Positions 46,802-58,394 of a DNA stretch of 64,000 nt are shown piece by piece; the first letter of the stretch is position 1; each line of letters starts with the position of its first letter. The stretch comes from Fulvia fulva. Lineage: Eukaryota; Ascomycota; Dothideomycetes; Mycosphaerellales; Mycosphaerellaceae. The stretch spans positions 3,286,001-3,350,000 of the forward strand of contig NC_063017.1 in NCBI RefSeq assembly GCF_020509005.1, written 5' to 3'. Both the position numbers and the translations under genes were made by a program. The notes below the pieces were generated by a model. The model searched no databases and was not told where the DNA came from. It worked only from the letters and a program-made list of their open reading frames with translations.

Positions 46802-49327
46802 ATGCCTGGCCTCATCACTGGAGACCAGTACGATGATCTCACCGGCGCCGTGCAGCAGGTACACCACCGACTTTCCAGAGTCTCATAATTGATCCTTGGC
46901 TAATTGTAACACGCAGATCATACTATCGTCGTCAGAGTCTGACTATCTGGACCAGCTAATACCACTGCTGAAGAATGCCGAGACACAGACTCAGGTCACG
47001 CCTCTCATTCACGCTCTCAATCATGTCTCGGCGGATCGCGAAGCTCAGATCGAGAACATCTGCAACTCGAACCATCAGGAGTTTATTGGCAGTGTGAACC
47101 AACTCCAATCAGTGAGGGAAGGAACTGTCAACCTGACATCTGAGATCATGGAGCTCAGTCGCAGCATTCAAGCGAGTACCGAGAAGCTTGCAGAGCACAA
47201 GAAAGCACTCGTCGAGTCCCGTGGCGTGCGTCAGAACATTGACGACGCCACGCAAGCACTGAAGGACTGCCTGGAAGTTCTACGTCTCGCTAACCAGGTT
47301 CACGATCTTCTCGGCAAGAAGAATCACTATGCCGCACTGCGCGCACTCGATGAGCTGCAAAATGTGCATCTTCGAGAGGTCACCAGGTACAAGATCGCGG
47401 AGATGATCGAGCGCTCGGTGCCAGCTACGCAGCGTATGATAGCGGATGCCGTCATGTTGGACCTCAATACTTGGCTGTACCGCATCAGAGAGACGTCTCA
47501 GTTCCTCGGCGAGGTGGCTTTCTACCACATTGACAACCGAAGGGATCGACAGAGGCTGCGACTTGAGGCGGGTAACTACGCCGGTAACTTCAAGCTGAAC
47601 TCTGCTGTTGAGCTCGTCGCAGACGAGCCTGAAGAATTCGATGTGCTGAACAACGACGAAGTCTCAGTCGACTTCACGCCCCTATTCGAATGTTTGCACA
47701 TACATGACGCTCTAGGCGAGACGGAGAAGTTTCGAGCCGACTATGCAGCAACAAGACGAAGACAGAAAGATCTCCTCATTCCACAGACTGTCAACCTGAC
47801 AGATGAAGAGAGCAATAGCTTGAGCAGCTTGATGGAAGGTGTCGCTGGCTTTGCCATCGTTGAGAAGGCGACCATGCAGAGGACGGAAAATTTCCGAGCT
47901 CAGAGCGACGTGGATGAGCTCTGGGACAGCATGTCTCAGTCCGTTGTGTCCCTCATCAGTAGTGCGCTACACAATGTGGACAACGATGAGAATCTGCTTC
48001 GGATCAAAGGCATCATCGCATTGTTCATCCAGACGATGGACAGCTGGGGCTACCCAGTGTCGAGTCTCGACAGTCTGCTACTCACGCTCTTCGACAAATA
48101 CAGCTCGTTGCTGAAGAAGCGGTTCAGCGATGACTTCCAGGAGGTGAGTTGAGCACTGGGACGTTCATTCTGCTAAAGCTGACATGGACATAGATTGTGA
48201 GCACGGACGACTACATGCCGATGCCCATCAACAATGCGGAAGAATACGACAAGGTCATTTCTGTATCATGGTACACTCCACCACCGGATCAGGAAGCCTC
48301 GGAAGATCTGGAGTACCCTCGCGTGCTCCCCTTCAGCCAGATGTACCCTCTGGTCTGCATCGACATACGCAACTTTCTCAACCAAATCTACCTCTTCTCC
48401 GATGATCACTTCCGCCACACGACAGTCATCGACAAGACTCTGAAGGACAGCTTGGACGAGCTGTTGGTTGACAAAGTCTGCCGCAGTTTGGTTGACAGGC
48501 TGTCGTCACAGTATCCTGGTCAAATCGTTCAGATCTTGACCAACCTGGAGCACTTTGAGTCAGCGTGCAAAGACCTGGAAGCTCTTCTCGTTGAGGCAAG
48601 ATCAAGCAGCAGCGCTGCCGGCCCCATCAAGCTTAATGCGACCAGCCAATTTGGTGAGGCAAAGAAGAAATCCGAGAAGCGCATCTTCGAACTCGTCAAC
48701 AGCAAGATTGACGATTTGATCGAGACCGCTGAATACGATTGGTTGAGCACCTACGTACCTGACGACGCAAGCCCATACATTCAGGAGCTAACGCGGTACC
48801 TAACCACTACCATCAACAATGTCCTTCTCGGCCTGCCAGAGCACATCAAAAGCGTCATATACTTCGAGGCCCTCAGCCACGTCTGTGAAGCTCTTCTCTC
48901 ACTGCCTCTCGACCCTATGGTCCGCCGCATCTCACCACAAGCCGTTGCTGCGTACAAACTCGACGTGGAAGACCTCGCCGGTTACGTAGAGTCCCTTCCT
49001 GACGGCACTCAACTCCTCGAGAGTCTGGGTCCGCTCCGCCAAACTACAGACCTTATGGCACTGGCCGCAGAAGGCAAAGGGGAAGAGTTCTTCGATTCAT
49101 CCAAGTCGAATGTCCGCTTTGGTAAGGTAGATAAGCTCAAGGGAGCAGAATTGTTGGAGAAAGTCATGCAACAAGCGCCGGAACCGACCAGTGCGCGTAG
49201 GGAGCGTCACAGTCTGCTTCCTGACTTTAGTGGAGGCAGTGGAGAGATTTCGAAGAAGCCAAGTATGCCGCATTTTGGGGACTTTAGGGACAGGTTGGGT
49301 CAGTTTGCGAAGCGGGATCGGTCTTAG
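46802..49327 (+). CDS. SEC15: Exocyst complex subunit Sec15
   Basis: Exons 46802-46858, 46917-48143 and 48194-49327 give 805 aa; introns are 58 and 50 bp, with exact phase joins. Sec15 is the exocyst subunit that binds the Rab GTPase Sec4 on secretory vesicles and helps tether them at sites of polarised growth, such as the hyphal tip. An N-terminal coiled-coil/helical region (LQSVREGT...SIQASTEKL) leads into the Sec15 helical-bundle domain, including the block YAALRALDELQ. Exon 3 starts at the conserved IVSTDDYMPM. A low-complexity basic tail ends the protein. The 19-residue first exon was chosen because it supplies an ATG and a consensus donor. Its length fits the family. Confidence 0.92.
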
Positions 49328-52300
49328 CAGGGTCGGTCTAGCTTTGCAGCGTGATCCATGTGCATCGTGGCTGCTGTATGGAGTGCATTGAGAAATGTTG
49401 AAATGGCATATCTATGAGCAGTAGAGTGGATTTCGTTCAAGATGATTTTGATTTTCGTGCGAGGCATAGTGAAAAACACCTGTCAATGGCCTGTACGGCA
49501 CATTCTGTGCATGCTCTCTCGATCATTACGTTGTGGCCTAACAATATTGCTTCCCGCGCACATATCACAGCTCCAGATGCAGAAGTGCAGTCACATAGCG
49601 CAGCGCTGCAAGCTGCCGTGCTTGTATCCCGACAACACGCTGTTGCATGGCTTGACACGAGCAGCATGCTGCAGTCCGCAGGACTTGTGTGTAAGAAGTG
49701 TTGTCCTGCCTGTGTGCCGCAGGCTCTTACTGGCGTCGTGAGCGCAACTCTGCAGATCCGTATCTTGCGCAGCAACCATCTCCTCTCCTACAGTGGATCT
49801 TGCATGGGCACGCACGACATCATGTCCATCTCCTCGTGTTCTGCAGTGTCTGCAGTATTCTCTTGCTGTGCACGTTGTGCGTGTGCTGTGTTGTGCATGT
49901 ATAATCACCAAATTTGCCCTCATCATGTGTGTACCATCTCGCAGGATGTCCCAGCTCCTCAAGCGCTGTCCCAAAATGCTGTAAGATGCTCTGGCATCCT
50001 CCGCTGTTCGTCCTGTCCCGAGCCAGTCTCCAGCTCTCCCAGGAGAGGGGACTGCCAATTATGCAGCGCGGGAAGATCTCGATAAGCGTCCATGATCTTG
50101 CATGATTAGCTCGTAGACTCCCGGCGCTATGGACAGCTTAAACAGACCTCATGTCCTGCCCAGAGGGTAAGTGACCGAGGTAGGCTATTTCTTCCCAGAC
50201 CCAGACACCTGGGACCCAGATTTGGGCTGAGGGTCGACAGTGAGGTCATATGGACTTCTGCGCGGTATTTGAGCCTGCGAGGAGGATGTCGGGCCTATTG
50301 GTAGGCGTCTCGATGTGTTGGTGGTGGTCGGTTGGACGTCGGGTCGTCGTGACTGCTTCGCCGGGCTGAGAGCGCTTGGTCTGGCCATCGGCCATGGCCA
50401 TCACGGACAGCTCACGACGACGAAGATACCCTGAGGAGTGTCACGAGCATGTTGTCGGGGAGCTCGATGTGCTGTTAGACATGTTGTGGTCAAGTCAGGG
50501 GCGTCCGGTGCTCCTGTGGGAAAGCGCAAGCTGCGACCGCGACTGTGTCTTCCGAGATCTCGACACGGCAAGCACGACGACAGCAAGACCATGAACCGGC
50601 AGTCACGTTCAACACGATCTTGCCATCATCATGTCGATACCGGCTGCCGCATTCTGCTCTCGAATGCCTTGCCATTTCGACAGCACGTAGCAGATCCACC
50701 GCAGCGATCTCCGAGCGCCCATCGAGCCTCCACGAGCCCTCATAACAACAACGAAATTACCCACCAGCGACGCCGCCAACATGAGCTCGTGATAATCACG
50801 GTCGTAGCTATGACAGTGCCACTCTCGCAGAACCGACGTCCCTGTGGTGCCAACGTCGACTGCACACGGTCGCACAAAACACCTCCCGATGAATCGACAC
50901 CCGCGCTCCCTCGAGGTCTCCGCCGATAAAGGACGACGATGATGATACTCCTCGGATTGATGCAAAAGCCAATGGCAGTGCCCTCGGTGTGCCATGGAGG
51001 CTGGAAGCATACACCCACCTGCGCACAAGGGCCAGTACATCGGACAACTGCGAGCGCGCTAATGAGCGACCGATATCAGCGAACCTCCGATGAAACCGCA
51101 TCTATCAAGTGAACAGCCACTTGCCATGAGACATAGTCGCGAGCTCAGTCTAGCAGGAGCAAGCAATGAGAGGAAGCAGCAAGGAAACAATCCAAAATGA
51201 ACGCAAGCCAATGAGGACGCCGGCCAGTATGCCCAGATACCCTCTGCTGGGTCAGTATGGACAGTGGATATTGTCGGACTGCTCGTCGGTGGCATAGGCT
51301 GGGTGATGGACCATGCACAAGATATGCTGTTCGAGCCATCGCACGCTACACAAGATGGGTGTCGAACCATCGTACGCGTGGTCCATGGCCACTGAATGCA
51401 CACTTTTGCATCCGTGGTAGGCTTCAAAGTGTCGACTCATTTCGCCCTGGATACGCTGGCACTTGCATAGAGAGTCTGAGGAAGTCTGACGACCGTTTTT
51501 GCCAGAACAGCGGCGACTGGTGTACTGCCATGAGACACCCAACGTGGATACGGCAGCTTCAGCACGCTGGCCAAACGCAGACGACACAGGCTGCATGTTG
51601 TGGTACAACATGGCTTCGATGGGGATGCCGTGTCATCAACAGCCGAGGTCCAGCTCCGCTTTCACGCCAAGCTGGCCATGATCCGCAATCTTGCTCGCAA
51701 GTCTATCTTCCCTCGCAACATCCTCAGTCTCGTAGAGCATATTTTTGATCTACAGTCAATTATGGTTGATGTCGCATGCAGACCGAAGGCTGGAGACCCT
51801 CTCGCGGAAGCAGGAAGATGACTTCTGTCAGCCACAAAGGAAATCTGCCAAAGGACATCTGGCAGCCTTGAGGTCCAGATAAGTCGCGGGGATTTGTGAC
51901 TTCTAACGTGTAAGAAGACCTATATTGTGCCACATCGAGAGCCTTTTCCTGGTGCTCTGTCGATGCTCTCTACACTTGAAGCGTCAAGGCAGAGAGAGCC
52001 ACCTTGTCCATAAAGCTTATGCAGAGCGGTTTCGGGAGCGCTGGCAACACTCCAACAGAGCGAATGCCTGGGACCCTAGATGCCAGTGTGTCGTGCGCAG
52101 GAACTGGAGCTAAAGCAGGAGCTGGTGACTAGATCGAGCGATACCTTGTTGTGTTGTCTTGACATGACACCTTCTGAAACGATGGCGGCCCGATTCGTTG
52201 CCCATATCTGGCCTCTTAGGTGCTGCTTAGCGCTGCGCTCCAAATCCACAAATCTCATGCATTGTCCCAAAGCTTCGTGATCGTTGCTTCGACCTCATCG

Positions 52301-54178
52301 CTTGTTGATCACGGCTCCGCTTTGATTTGCATCGCGAACATCTCCCTTGGCTGGAAGTGGTGCGTACGAGACGGTGATTTCCAAACAGATCAAGGCCCTC
52401 CGTCGGAGTTGCCATATCCAGCGATCGAAGATAGACCAGAGACAGCTGGGATGTCCCTTTCTACAGCTGCAACACTTGCCACTGTCTGAGCTCAGCCTGA
52501 GAAGCTCTAGTCGGATCTCATGTTGGAAGCCATCGGTATTGCCTTCAACGTGGTGTCAAGGCTGCGCATTCTTGTCAATGTGGTCACAACAGATTCTCCT
52601 CTTTCGAACGGCCCATTTCGCCTTCAGCCTCTTCTGACAGCCGGAATCTGGTCGAAGTCTGTCACATCTTTGGTCGCAGGTAACGAGCTTCCACGCTGGT
52701 CAGACACAGCATCTGCTCTGAGGACTGTCGGCTCCAACAAGACCCCTTGTTTCTTCGGTTCCATGGTCGATGATCCGGACAGCACATGATCAAGAGTACC
52801 CCTGCAATCTTTGTCCACCCCCATCGTCTCTGGCCAGATGGTCTAGGCGTCGGTCGAGAGACGTCCAACGCACCATCATCGCAAGCAATCGATCGGCGTG
52901 CCATGCTGTTGCTTAGGCATTGTCACGCCTGCCCAAACTCTTCTCGTCGCGACGCATCAAACCCATCAGGCACGGTCAAGCTCCTTATTACTTGATGAAC
53001 GTTGTCCACCCGCGCTGCTCAAATCCTTCGGCCATCTTCACGAAGTCATGGAGGGACACTGCAGCCCACAGCCCGCATGTCATACTGCACCACCTAATTT
53101 TGGCCTCAAGACGATTTGATCCAGCACTCGCATCTCCCGTTTATGCCGCCGTTCAGAAGTACCCGCTGCAAGCTGACAATCGCTTGCGTGTTTGCTGCAG
53201 GTCTTTGTACTCTGCTTAGGTGTATGCTGGTATGCAACACAACCCGGCAATGGTCTAGCTTGGCCCTCAGACTTGTCGCTGTTAAGACTCTGGCGATGCT
53301 TCTGCAGCCCTGGCCTGGCGTTCCATGTTCCTGCGGTATGCGCTGTGGTAGCTGTGCCAGTGTTCGTCCTACGGCATCGAGGCTTTGCCGTTGGCGACGA
53401 TCGCCGTTACCTTCGCCATTGTCCAAAGCTCCGCTGCTGTTCTCGAAGCAGATCACGGTAGCGGAGTCCGGCGCCAGCTGCACTTGCCCGACATGGTAGC
53501 TTGCTACAGAGCCTGCCTTGCGCTACGAAGAGCCGCTGAGCTGTCTGCTTGATCTGACCACAGCTCGATAGCCTCGCCCGCGGTAGAGCGTCAGCGCGCT
53601 GGCGGGCTTGTTGCTTGCTGTTGGCTTTGCTGGCAGCGGCCCATCTCTGCCGTGCTCTGGGGTGGCATTTGTCACGCCAGTCACAGCGGACGTCTAGGAA
53701 CCAGGCTATACCTTGCCATGTCCTCCACGAGCAGTACCTGTTGGACGTCAACGCAGTCCATGTGGGTTTCAAACGCCTCGATGTGATATGCCCAGCTCTT
53801 ACTCCTCCGCGCCCGCTCCCAGAACTATCGTTCGTTCGTCCGCGTCGATGCTCGTTCTCGAAGGATCCTCTGTCGGTCTTGCTGTCGCTGCGCTGACCTT
53901 GGTGTCTGCTCGAGATCGCTCGTTGCACTGCATAACTGTCATCATCTCCTGAACGTGATGGAGTATGGACCGTGGCCTGAGCCTAAGGGGTGTGATGGTG
54001 TTCATGGCGCGATATCCTGCTCTATCTACCACGTTCCTTCTCCGCGCTCCGCTTACTCGCGCTCTCTGCTGCTATCCCGACCATCTCATCTCATGCCATG
54101 GTGGTGGTCGTGGTCGAGGTCGAGGTCGGTGGTGGCGAGGAGCCTTTCTGCTGGTCGATGTAGGCTATACCATCAGTG
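49328..54178. other. 4.85-kb region without a supported gene
   Basis: Normal base composition with CA/TG present, so this is not RIP-mutated repeat. Open frames are short, overlap on both strands, often begin with non-ATG codons and show no domain. The longest is about 223 codons at 49414-50085, Cys/Ser-rich. Slightly better candidates with a real ATG are 50185-50388 (-, 66 aa, Pro/Ser-rich) and 52520-52789 (+, 89 aa); neither has a homology-like motif. A GGTGGT/CGAGGT simple run lies at about 54099-54140. It may contain non-coding transcripts or regulatory DNA. Confidence 0.45.
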
Positions 54179-54355
54179 TCAATTCATGCGAGCCCTAACA
54201 TGAGTCTCTCTGCGAGAGGAGTGCATACTCAGGAGCGCGAACACCAGAACCAACAAGAGAAGGCCACTGGCGAACAGCGTGATCTTGTAGTGCTCGTCGT
54301 ACACTGCGAAGAAGCACGACTTCGAGCGCGCCTTGATGGTGTCCCAGTAACTCAT
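54179..54355 (-). CDS. Candidate 58-aa single-pass membrane protein
   Basis: A short ATG-initiated frame that looks like a real small protein. A polar N terminus with aromatic and Lys residues (MSYWDTIKAR, then CFFAVYDEHYK) is followed by one hydrophobic helix (residues about 25-43, LFASGLLLLVLVFALLS) and a basic tail (SSRRETHVRARMN). The positive tail suggests the C terminus is cytosolic, but topology is a guess. The leader upstream is CA-rich (about 54360-54440) as in fungal 5' UTRs. No intron is needed. I do not recognise the family; it could also be the first exon of a longer gene. Confidence 0.4.
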   Translation of the reverse strand: MSYWDTIKARSKSCFFAVYDEHYKITLFASGLLLLVLVFALLSMHSSRRETHVRARMN

Positions 54356-55487
54356 TGCGGTGATGCTGATGGCCTCTGTGGTGTGATAGAGGCTTATTTG
54401 CTTCCGTTGCTGCTGTTGTTTGCTGTATGGGTGGCGATCTCATCGGCCTACCTCTCGCAACAACCCTGCCACTGCCTTTCACCCCCGAGCCACTCCGCAG
54501 CGTACATCCAGCTTGCTGTACAGCTCACCAGCATGGCTTACCACCGATTGCACAACAACAACACGGTCAATGGCTACGAGAAGTGGATGCGGAGGTTGCA
54601 TAGACCATCCTCTTGATTCTCCAAGTGGGTGGGTGGCTGCCCATGGCCTATATCAAAAGATGTAGCCTTGCGAGGGAAACGAAGTTCCTCATACCAAGAC
54701 CTCTGCTGGCAATTTTTTAGGTATACATACACATATTCGAAGTTCGCTTCTAACAATTACAAGATCTCTTCAGCTGATCTAGCTCAATCAACAATATTGA
54801 GCCAATTCGACAACACTGCCAACATATCAGAAGAGCTAACCCACTGACATATCAACGTACTAATCTAGGCTAATCATCTAGTATAGACTAGTGCTCTGCT
54901 CTGCTGTCCGCCCGCCTGCTGTCGCTTGTCCTCCAGACAGGCAACATTCGCTAACATAACTCGCCAGTCCTCTACAGTACCAAGGTACTACGACCTATAA
55001 GGTCCCATCTTTTTTTGCCAACATCTCCGGCTATGATCACAGGTCTAGGAACACTCAGGGTCGATACTTTTTGCCTCTGTCTTGCGCTGACTGTGTGGCC
55101 TTGAGCTGTCTGGTATGGGCTGGGCCTGTTCAAACCCTGAAGTGGCTCTCAATTTTGCTACATCGTTTGCTCCAGCTTCACCACACCACACCAAGATGAC
55201 GTGCAACGGTTTTGATCGTCTGCCGTCGTGCACGTGGACGAGGAGTATCTACTCCTTGTATTATGTTCATGGAAAGAGCCTGCGTTGTGTCGCTGTGGTT
55301 TTTTTGCACTTTCGATGACCATGAAGCCGGGCGTGAAGCAAGTGCCACACCAAAAGTAAGTCGATCCACATTCCTGTCCATCTTCGCGCATCTTCTTTCC
55401 AACATCAGAACAGCCAAGAACACTCAATCGCCTTCTCTTCTTACTGCTATCACCATACCACTAAGATCAATAGCACGATCCTTCGCA
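54356..55487. other. Intergenic region
   Basis: About 1.1 kb between the candidate small membrane protein and the F-box-like gene. It includes an AT-rich stretch (about 54700-54880). No coding or RNA gene is supported. Confidence 0.45.
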
Positions 55488-55969
55488 ATGGCCGCAACAG
55501 ACGCGCTCGCTCGCCACGTACAGGCCTTGCCACAAGAGCTATACGACCGCATCCTCGCCTACACCCTCACCACCCCCGAGTTCATCACGATCGACCGCGC
55601 ATACCGCCTCTTCCGCAGCTACAGGTGGACCGAGCCTCGAGGATCAGATCCTTGCAATCCCTTTACAGCCGCAACACCACCTTCGAGATCGACAATATTG
55701 GCCTATGCGATCGATGGCTACGGTCTCTGCGCGCAGTCGCTCGACAGGGCATACAGAACCTCCACTACATCAGGCCCACGGGCAAAGACAGCGTTCCAGT
55801 CCCGGTCGGACCCGGGATAGGCGACTTTGCGACAGTCCTCTACATTATGGGCTTCTACCGGGCGAAGCTATCGCAAGGACCTGCGTCTCATGGCAAGACG
55901 GTTTTCATCGGCGCCACACGACTGCCGCAAGGATGGGATTTCGACGGTCGGTTGGAAGACAATGAGTGA
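55488..55969 (+). pseudogene. F-box-like protein gene with an apparent 1-bp frameshift
   Basis: Starts at ATG 55488 with LPQELYDRILAYTL, the helix of an F-box-like domain at residues about 14-27, used in substrate adaptors of SCF ubiquitin ligases. The frame then runs off into implausible sequence after about base 55600. From about 55601 to the TGA at 55969 the next frame over reads smoothly as the rest of such a protein (LQVDRASR, TTFEIDN, CDRWLRSL, NLHYIRP). Neither donor nor acceptor fits an intron here. The span of 482 bp is one base short of whole codons, consistent with a single deletion. It is either a decaying gene or a sequence error. Family assignment is by resemblance to the short fungal F-box-like proteins common in Dothideomycetes. 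Confidence 0.55.
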
Positions 55970-56195
55970 AGAGAAGGTGGAACATGGATCCGCGCGTGAT
56001 AGTCCGTCGGGGCCGTATGGTATAGGAGAAGGATCAAGACAGGACTGTGAGAAGTGGAGCCGCAATATCGTGGAAAGCATATCCTGACATACCCCTTCAG
56101 ACGCATCGTTGTCTCCAGGCTACGGCTGTGGACTGCCTACGTTCGTTGACCGTGGTTTCTGACCCGTGCCGCAACAATTCCCGAGGCGCTGAGCT
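55970..56195. other. Spacer
   Basis: About 226 bp between the F-box-like pseudogene and the next candidate gene. Nothing recognised. Confidence 0.4.
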
Positions 56196-56679
56196 ATGAT
56201 TTTCGGGCTCTACACCACTGCTCTGCTCGTCAGCTTCTCTGTGCGCATATCATGGCTAGATCTGGTCAGCAATAGAAGGCAACTTGACTGCAGGCATGAT
56301 GCTTTGAAATTCTATCCAGAAGAGCGAGGTGAGTAGGCACGGAACCTGGCATATGATTGCTCACTAACTACTTGCGACCAAGCTGTTCGGCAGTCAAAGT
56401 CACATCAGACGGCAGCAGCGAGCAGGCAGAGCAGATGATGGAGGCACTTGATGTGGAGATTGAGGAGGCCAATGGTTGTCGTGGAGGTGCAGTGGGTCCA
56501 AACAGCCATTGCCGGCCAACGCTTGGGAGGATTTCGACCACTCTGTCCTGGGTCTGGCACCAGAGCTCGACGTTTCTATGGGTCTCCGCGAGTGGATCAA
56601 ACAAGGCAAGTCGTCGCTCGTTCCTCGTGTGCGTTTGCTAATGCTAGTAGTCATGGCATCCCGCATCGCTGCTGATTGA
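56196..56679 (+). CDS. Unresolved small spliced gene or gene remnant
   Basis: An ATG at 56196 opens a frame with a hydrophobic start (FGLYTTALLVSFSV), running to a GTGAGT donor at 56329. A CACTAAC branch site follows, with acceptors at 56382 or about 56393. Using the later one gives an acidic continuation (SDGSSEQAEQMMEALD). Further on, another frame reads WEDFDHSVLGLAPELD and ends at TGA 56679. Joining these needs either a weak 53-bp intron (donor GTGGAG) or a frameshift. An AAG-GCAAGT near 56607 resembles a GC donor of a possible 45-bp intron. The pieces look protein-coding, but I cannot settle the structure or name a family; like its neighbour it may be decaying. Confidence 0.3.
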
Positions 56680-57220
56680 TTCAACCAAGTATACACAGTC
56701 TAGCGAAACGGCAGAAAGCACGACGTATCATTGCCCTCGGGTAGCTAAGCCTCAGACTGAATCGCCCTCGTTGGCAAGGAGGACGAAGCTGGTTCGAAGG
56801 ATCTGGTGATCTGCCATTATATCAATTCGCTGCTGGGGTATAAAATGTCCGTCCGAAGGTGCAACAAGCGACTGGCCTTCATGCGCTTTGAACACAGCTA
56901 AGAGTGCCTCTGGCCAAGCTGAGACCTGCGAGCAGAGACCTATCTCGAATAGCAACGATTGGAGATGTGCTACTAGGGCATCGTGGCACAACGCAAGCGA
57001 CGTTCTGTTGCGCAGAGAGGAGGAATTCCGGCACGTGTACCACGATACAGTCAAATCACAGTTTATTGTATCGAAGCAATGTCAAACAGTGTCGCTACTC
57101 GCCTGACTGTCCATGAGCGTAGTGACCCGAACAAAGTCTTGGTTCTGTCTTGATCCCGGCATATCTTGTCTTTACGAGGACTGACACCCACTCTGATCCG
57201 TAACCACAACATTACTCAAA
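56680..57220. other. Intergenic region
   Basis: 540 bp downstream of the lipocalin-like gene. A minus-strand frame at 56752-57054 reads plausibly in its C-terminal 70 residues but lacks an ATG and I found no supporting splice junction, so it is not called a gene. Confidence 0.4.
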
Positions 57221-57941
57221 TCACTCCCCAACCTCTCCGCTCTCTTCAACCACGCCTAGAGCACCGTTAGCATCCACCCAGTCACCCCATCTCAACTTCG
57301 AACTCACCTCAATGCTTGCATTGCCTGGCGCTTGCATCCTGCTCAGCACAAACAACGTCGAAAAATTGCTAGCCTGCACAATCGCAAAAGAATCATCCCT
57401 CGCAGCATCAATGTCATGGCAATCGTCGTTCGCACTTCCACTTCCAATGTCCTGAACGATGTAATTCGGTCCTGGACAGTCCGGCGCTGGCTGGCCTGGG
57501 AACTGCACTCGTAGCACACCTACGTGGCCGTAACCGGCATATTGCGAGACGGGGGTTGCTGTGCCTTCGATGTTGACGACTTGGCCTTGGGCTTCGCAGG
57601 CGTTTTGGACATTCACAGTGCCGTTGTCCTAGATCATGTCAGTTGGTGGAGGGACGAGATTCGCGAAATCGTGGAATACGTACGTTTAGGGCGTAGTCGG
57701 CGCGAATGCATTTGCAGTTGGCGGTAAAGGGAGCAATTGTGCCGGCGACTTGGTACCAGCGTCCCAGGTAGCTAGTGAGGTCGAAGTTGTCGGTGGGTTT
57801 GGGGTAGAAGCACTGCCCGTCGTATGTAGCATCAACCACTGCTGCTTGAGTCGTTCCATTCGTAGATTGTCGCTTGTTCAGGAAGTCGGCTGATGCCAGG
57901 CCTGCCGAGGAGGCGAGGAACAGTATTGCGGTGGTGAGCAT
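57221..57941 (-). CDS. Secreted lipocalin-like protein
   Basis: Exons 57684-57941 and 57221-57628, joined by a 55-bp intron (GTACGT...CTGAC...TAG), give 221 aa. A signal peptide (residues 1-18, ending ASA) is followed by a Lys-Arg Kex2-type site at 23-24 and an N-glycosylation site (NGT). The lipocalin signature LGRWYQVAG in the first strand of the barrel is clear, with Cys pairs (QCF, NCKC) as in extracellular members. Lipocalins bind small hydrophobic ligands; the ligand here is unknown. The start at 57941 was chosen over an in-frame upstream ATG (58001) because it puts the signal peptide at the N terminus. It lies in tandem with the broken aminotransferase. Confidence 0.82.
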
Positions 57942-58394
57942 CTTCGATGTGTAGTTACAAGACGGACAAAGATATCGGTGGCAAGGAGTGAAGTCTCGCA
58001 AAATTGTTACCGGACAAGCATCATCTTATAGCACTCGTTGAACGGATCGAGATTCGAGAATGCTCTCCGTGCCTTGCACGGTATGTCATCGGCGTGTACT
58101 TGCTGGGCATCCAAGACATGGCTAGACGATGCCATTGGGACATTGGATCGCTACGTGCGAGAGCCTCGCCAAGATCGTTGTATCTGAACAATACGACCGG
58201 GCACGGCACAGGATCTCAACAGCCCCGGCCCGCAGAGTATGCACTTTACACAAGATCCGCGGAACACAGGTGGAAGCAGAGTTGCTGAACACGTGGGAAA
58301 TCTCGATCTTGTTTCCGGCTCGTGCCGTTCTGCTTGGCGAGCATGGATGGTGTCGTAAACCATGACGGCGCCCAGGATCTTGCTTCATTGCTCT
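57942..58394. other. Intergenic region upstream of the lipocalin-like gene
   Basis: 453 bp between the lipocalin-like start and the end of the aminotransferase remnant, both minus strand. It should hold the lipocalin-like promoter. No other feature is supported. Confidence 0.4.

Noticed and set aside
49414..50085. 223-codon plus-strand open frame
   Set aside because: Cys/Ser/His-rich without a domain, with overlapping frames of similar length on the other strand; likely chance.
53407..53928. 173-codon minus-strand open frame
   Set aside because: Starts at a non-ATG codon, Arg/Gln/Ser-rich, overlaps several opposite-strand frames and shows no family motif.
56752..57054. 100-codon minus-strand open frame
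   Set aside because: The C-terminal part reads plausibly, but there is no ATG and no upstream exon with matching phase.
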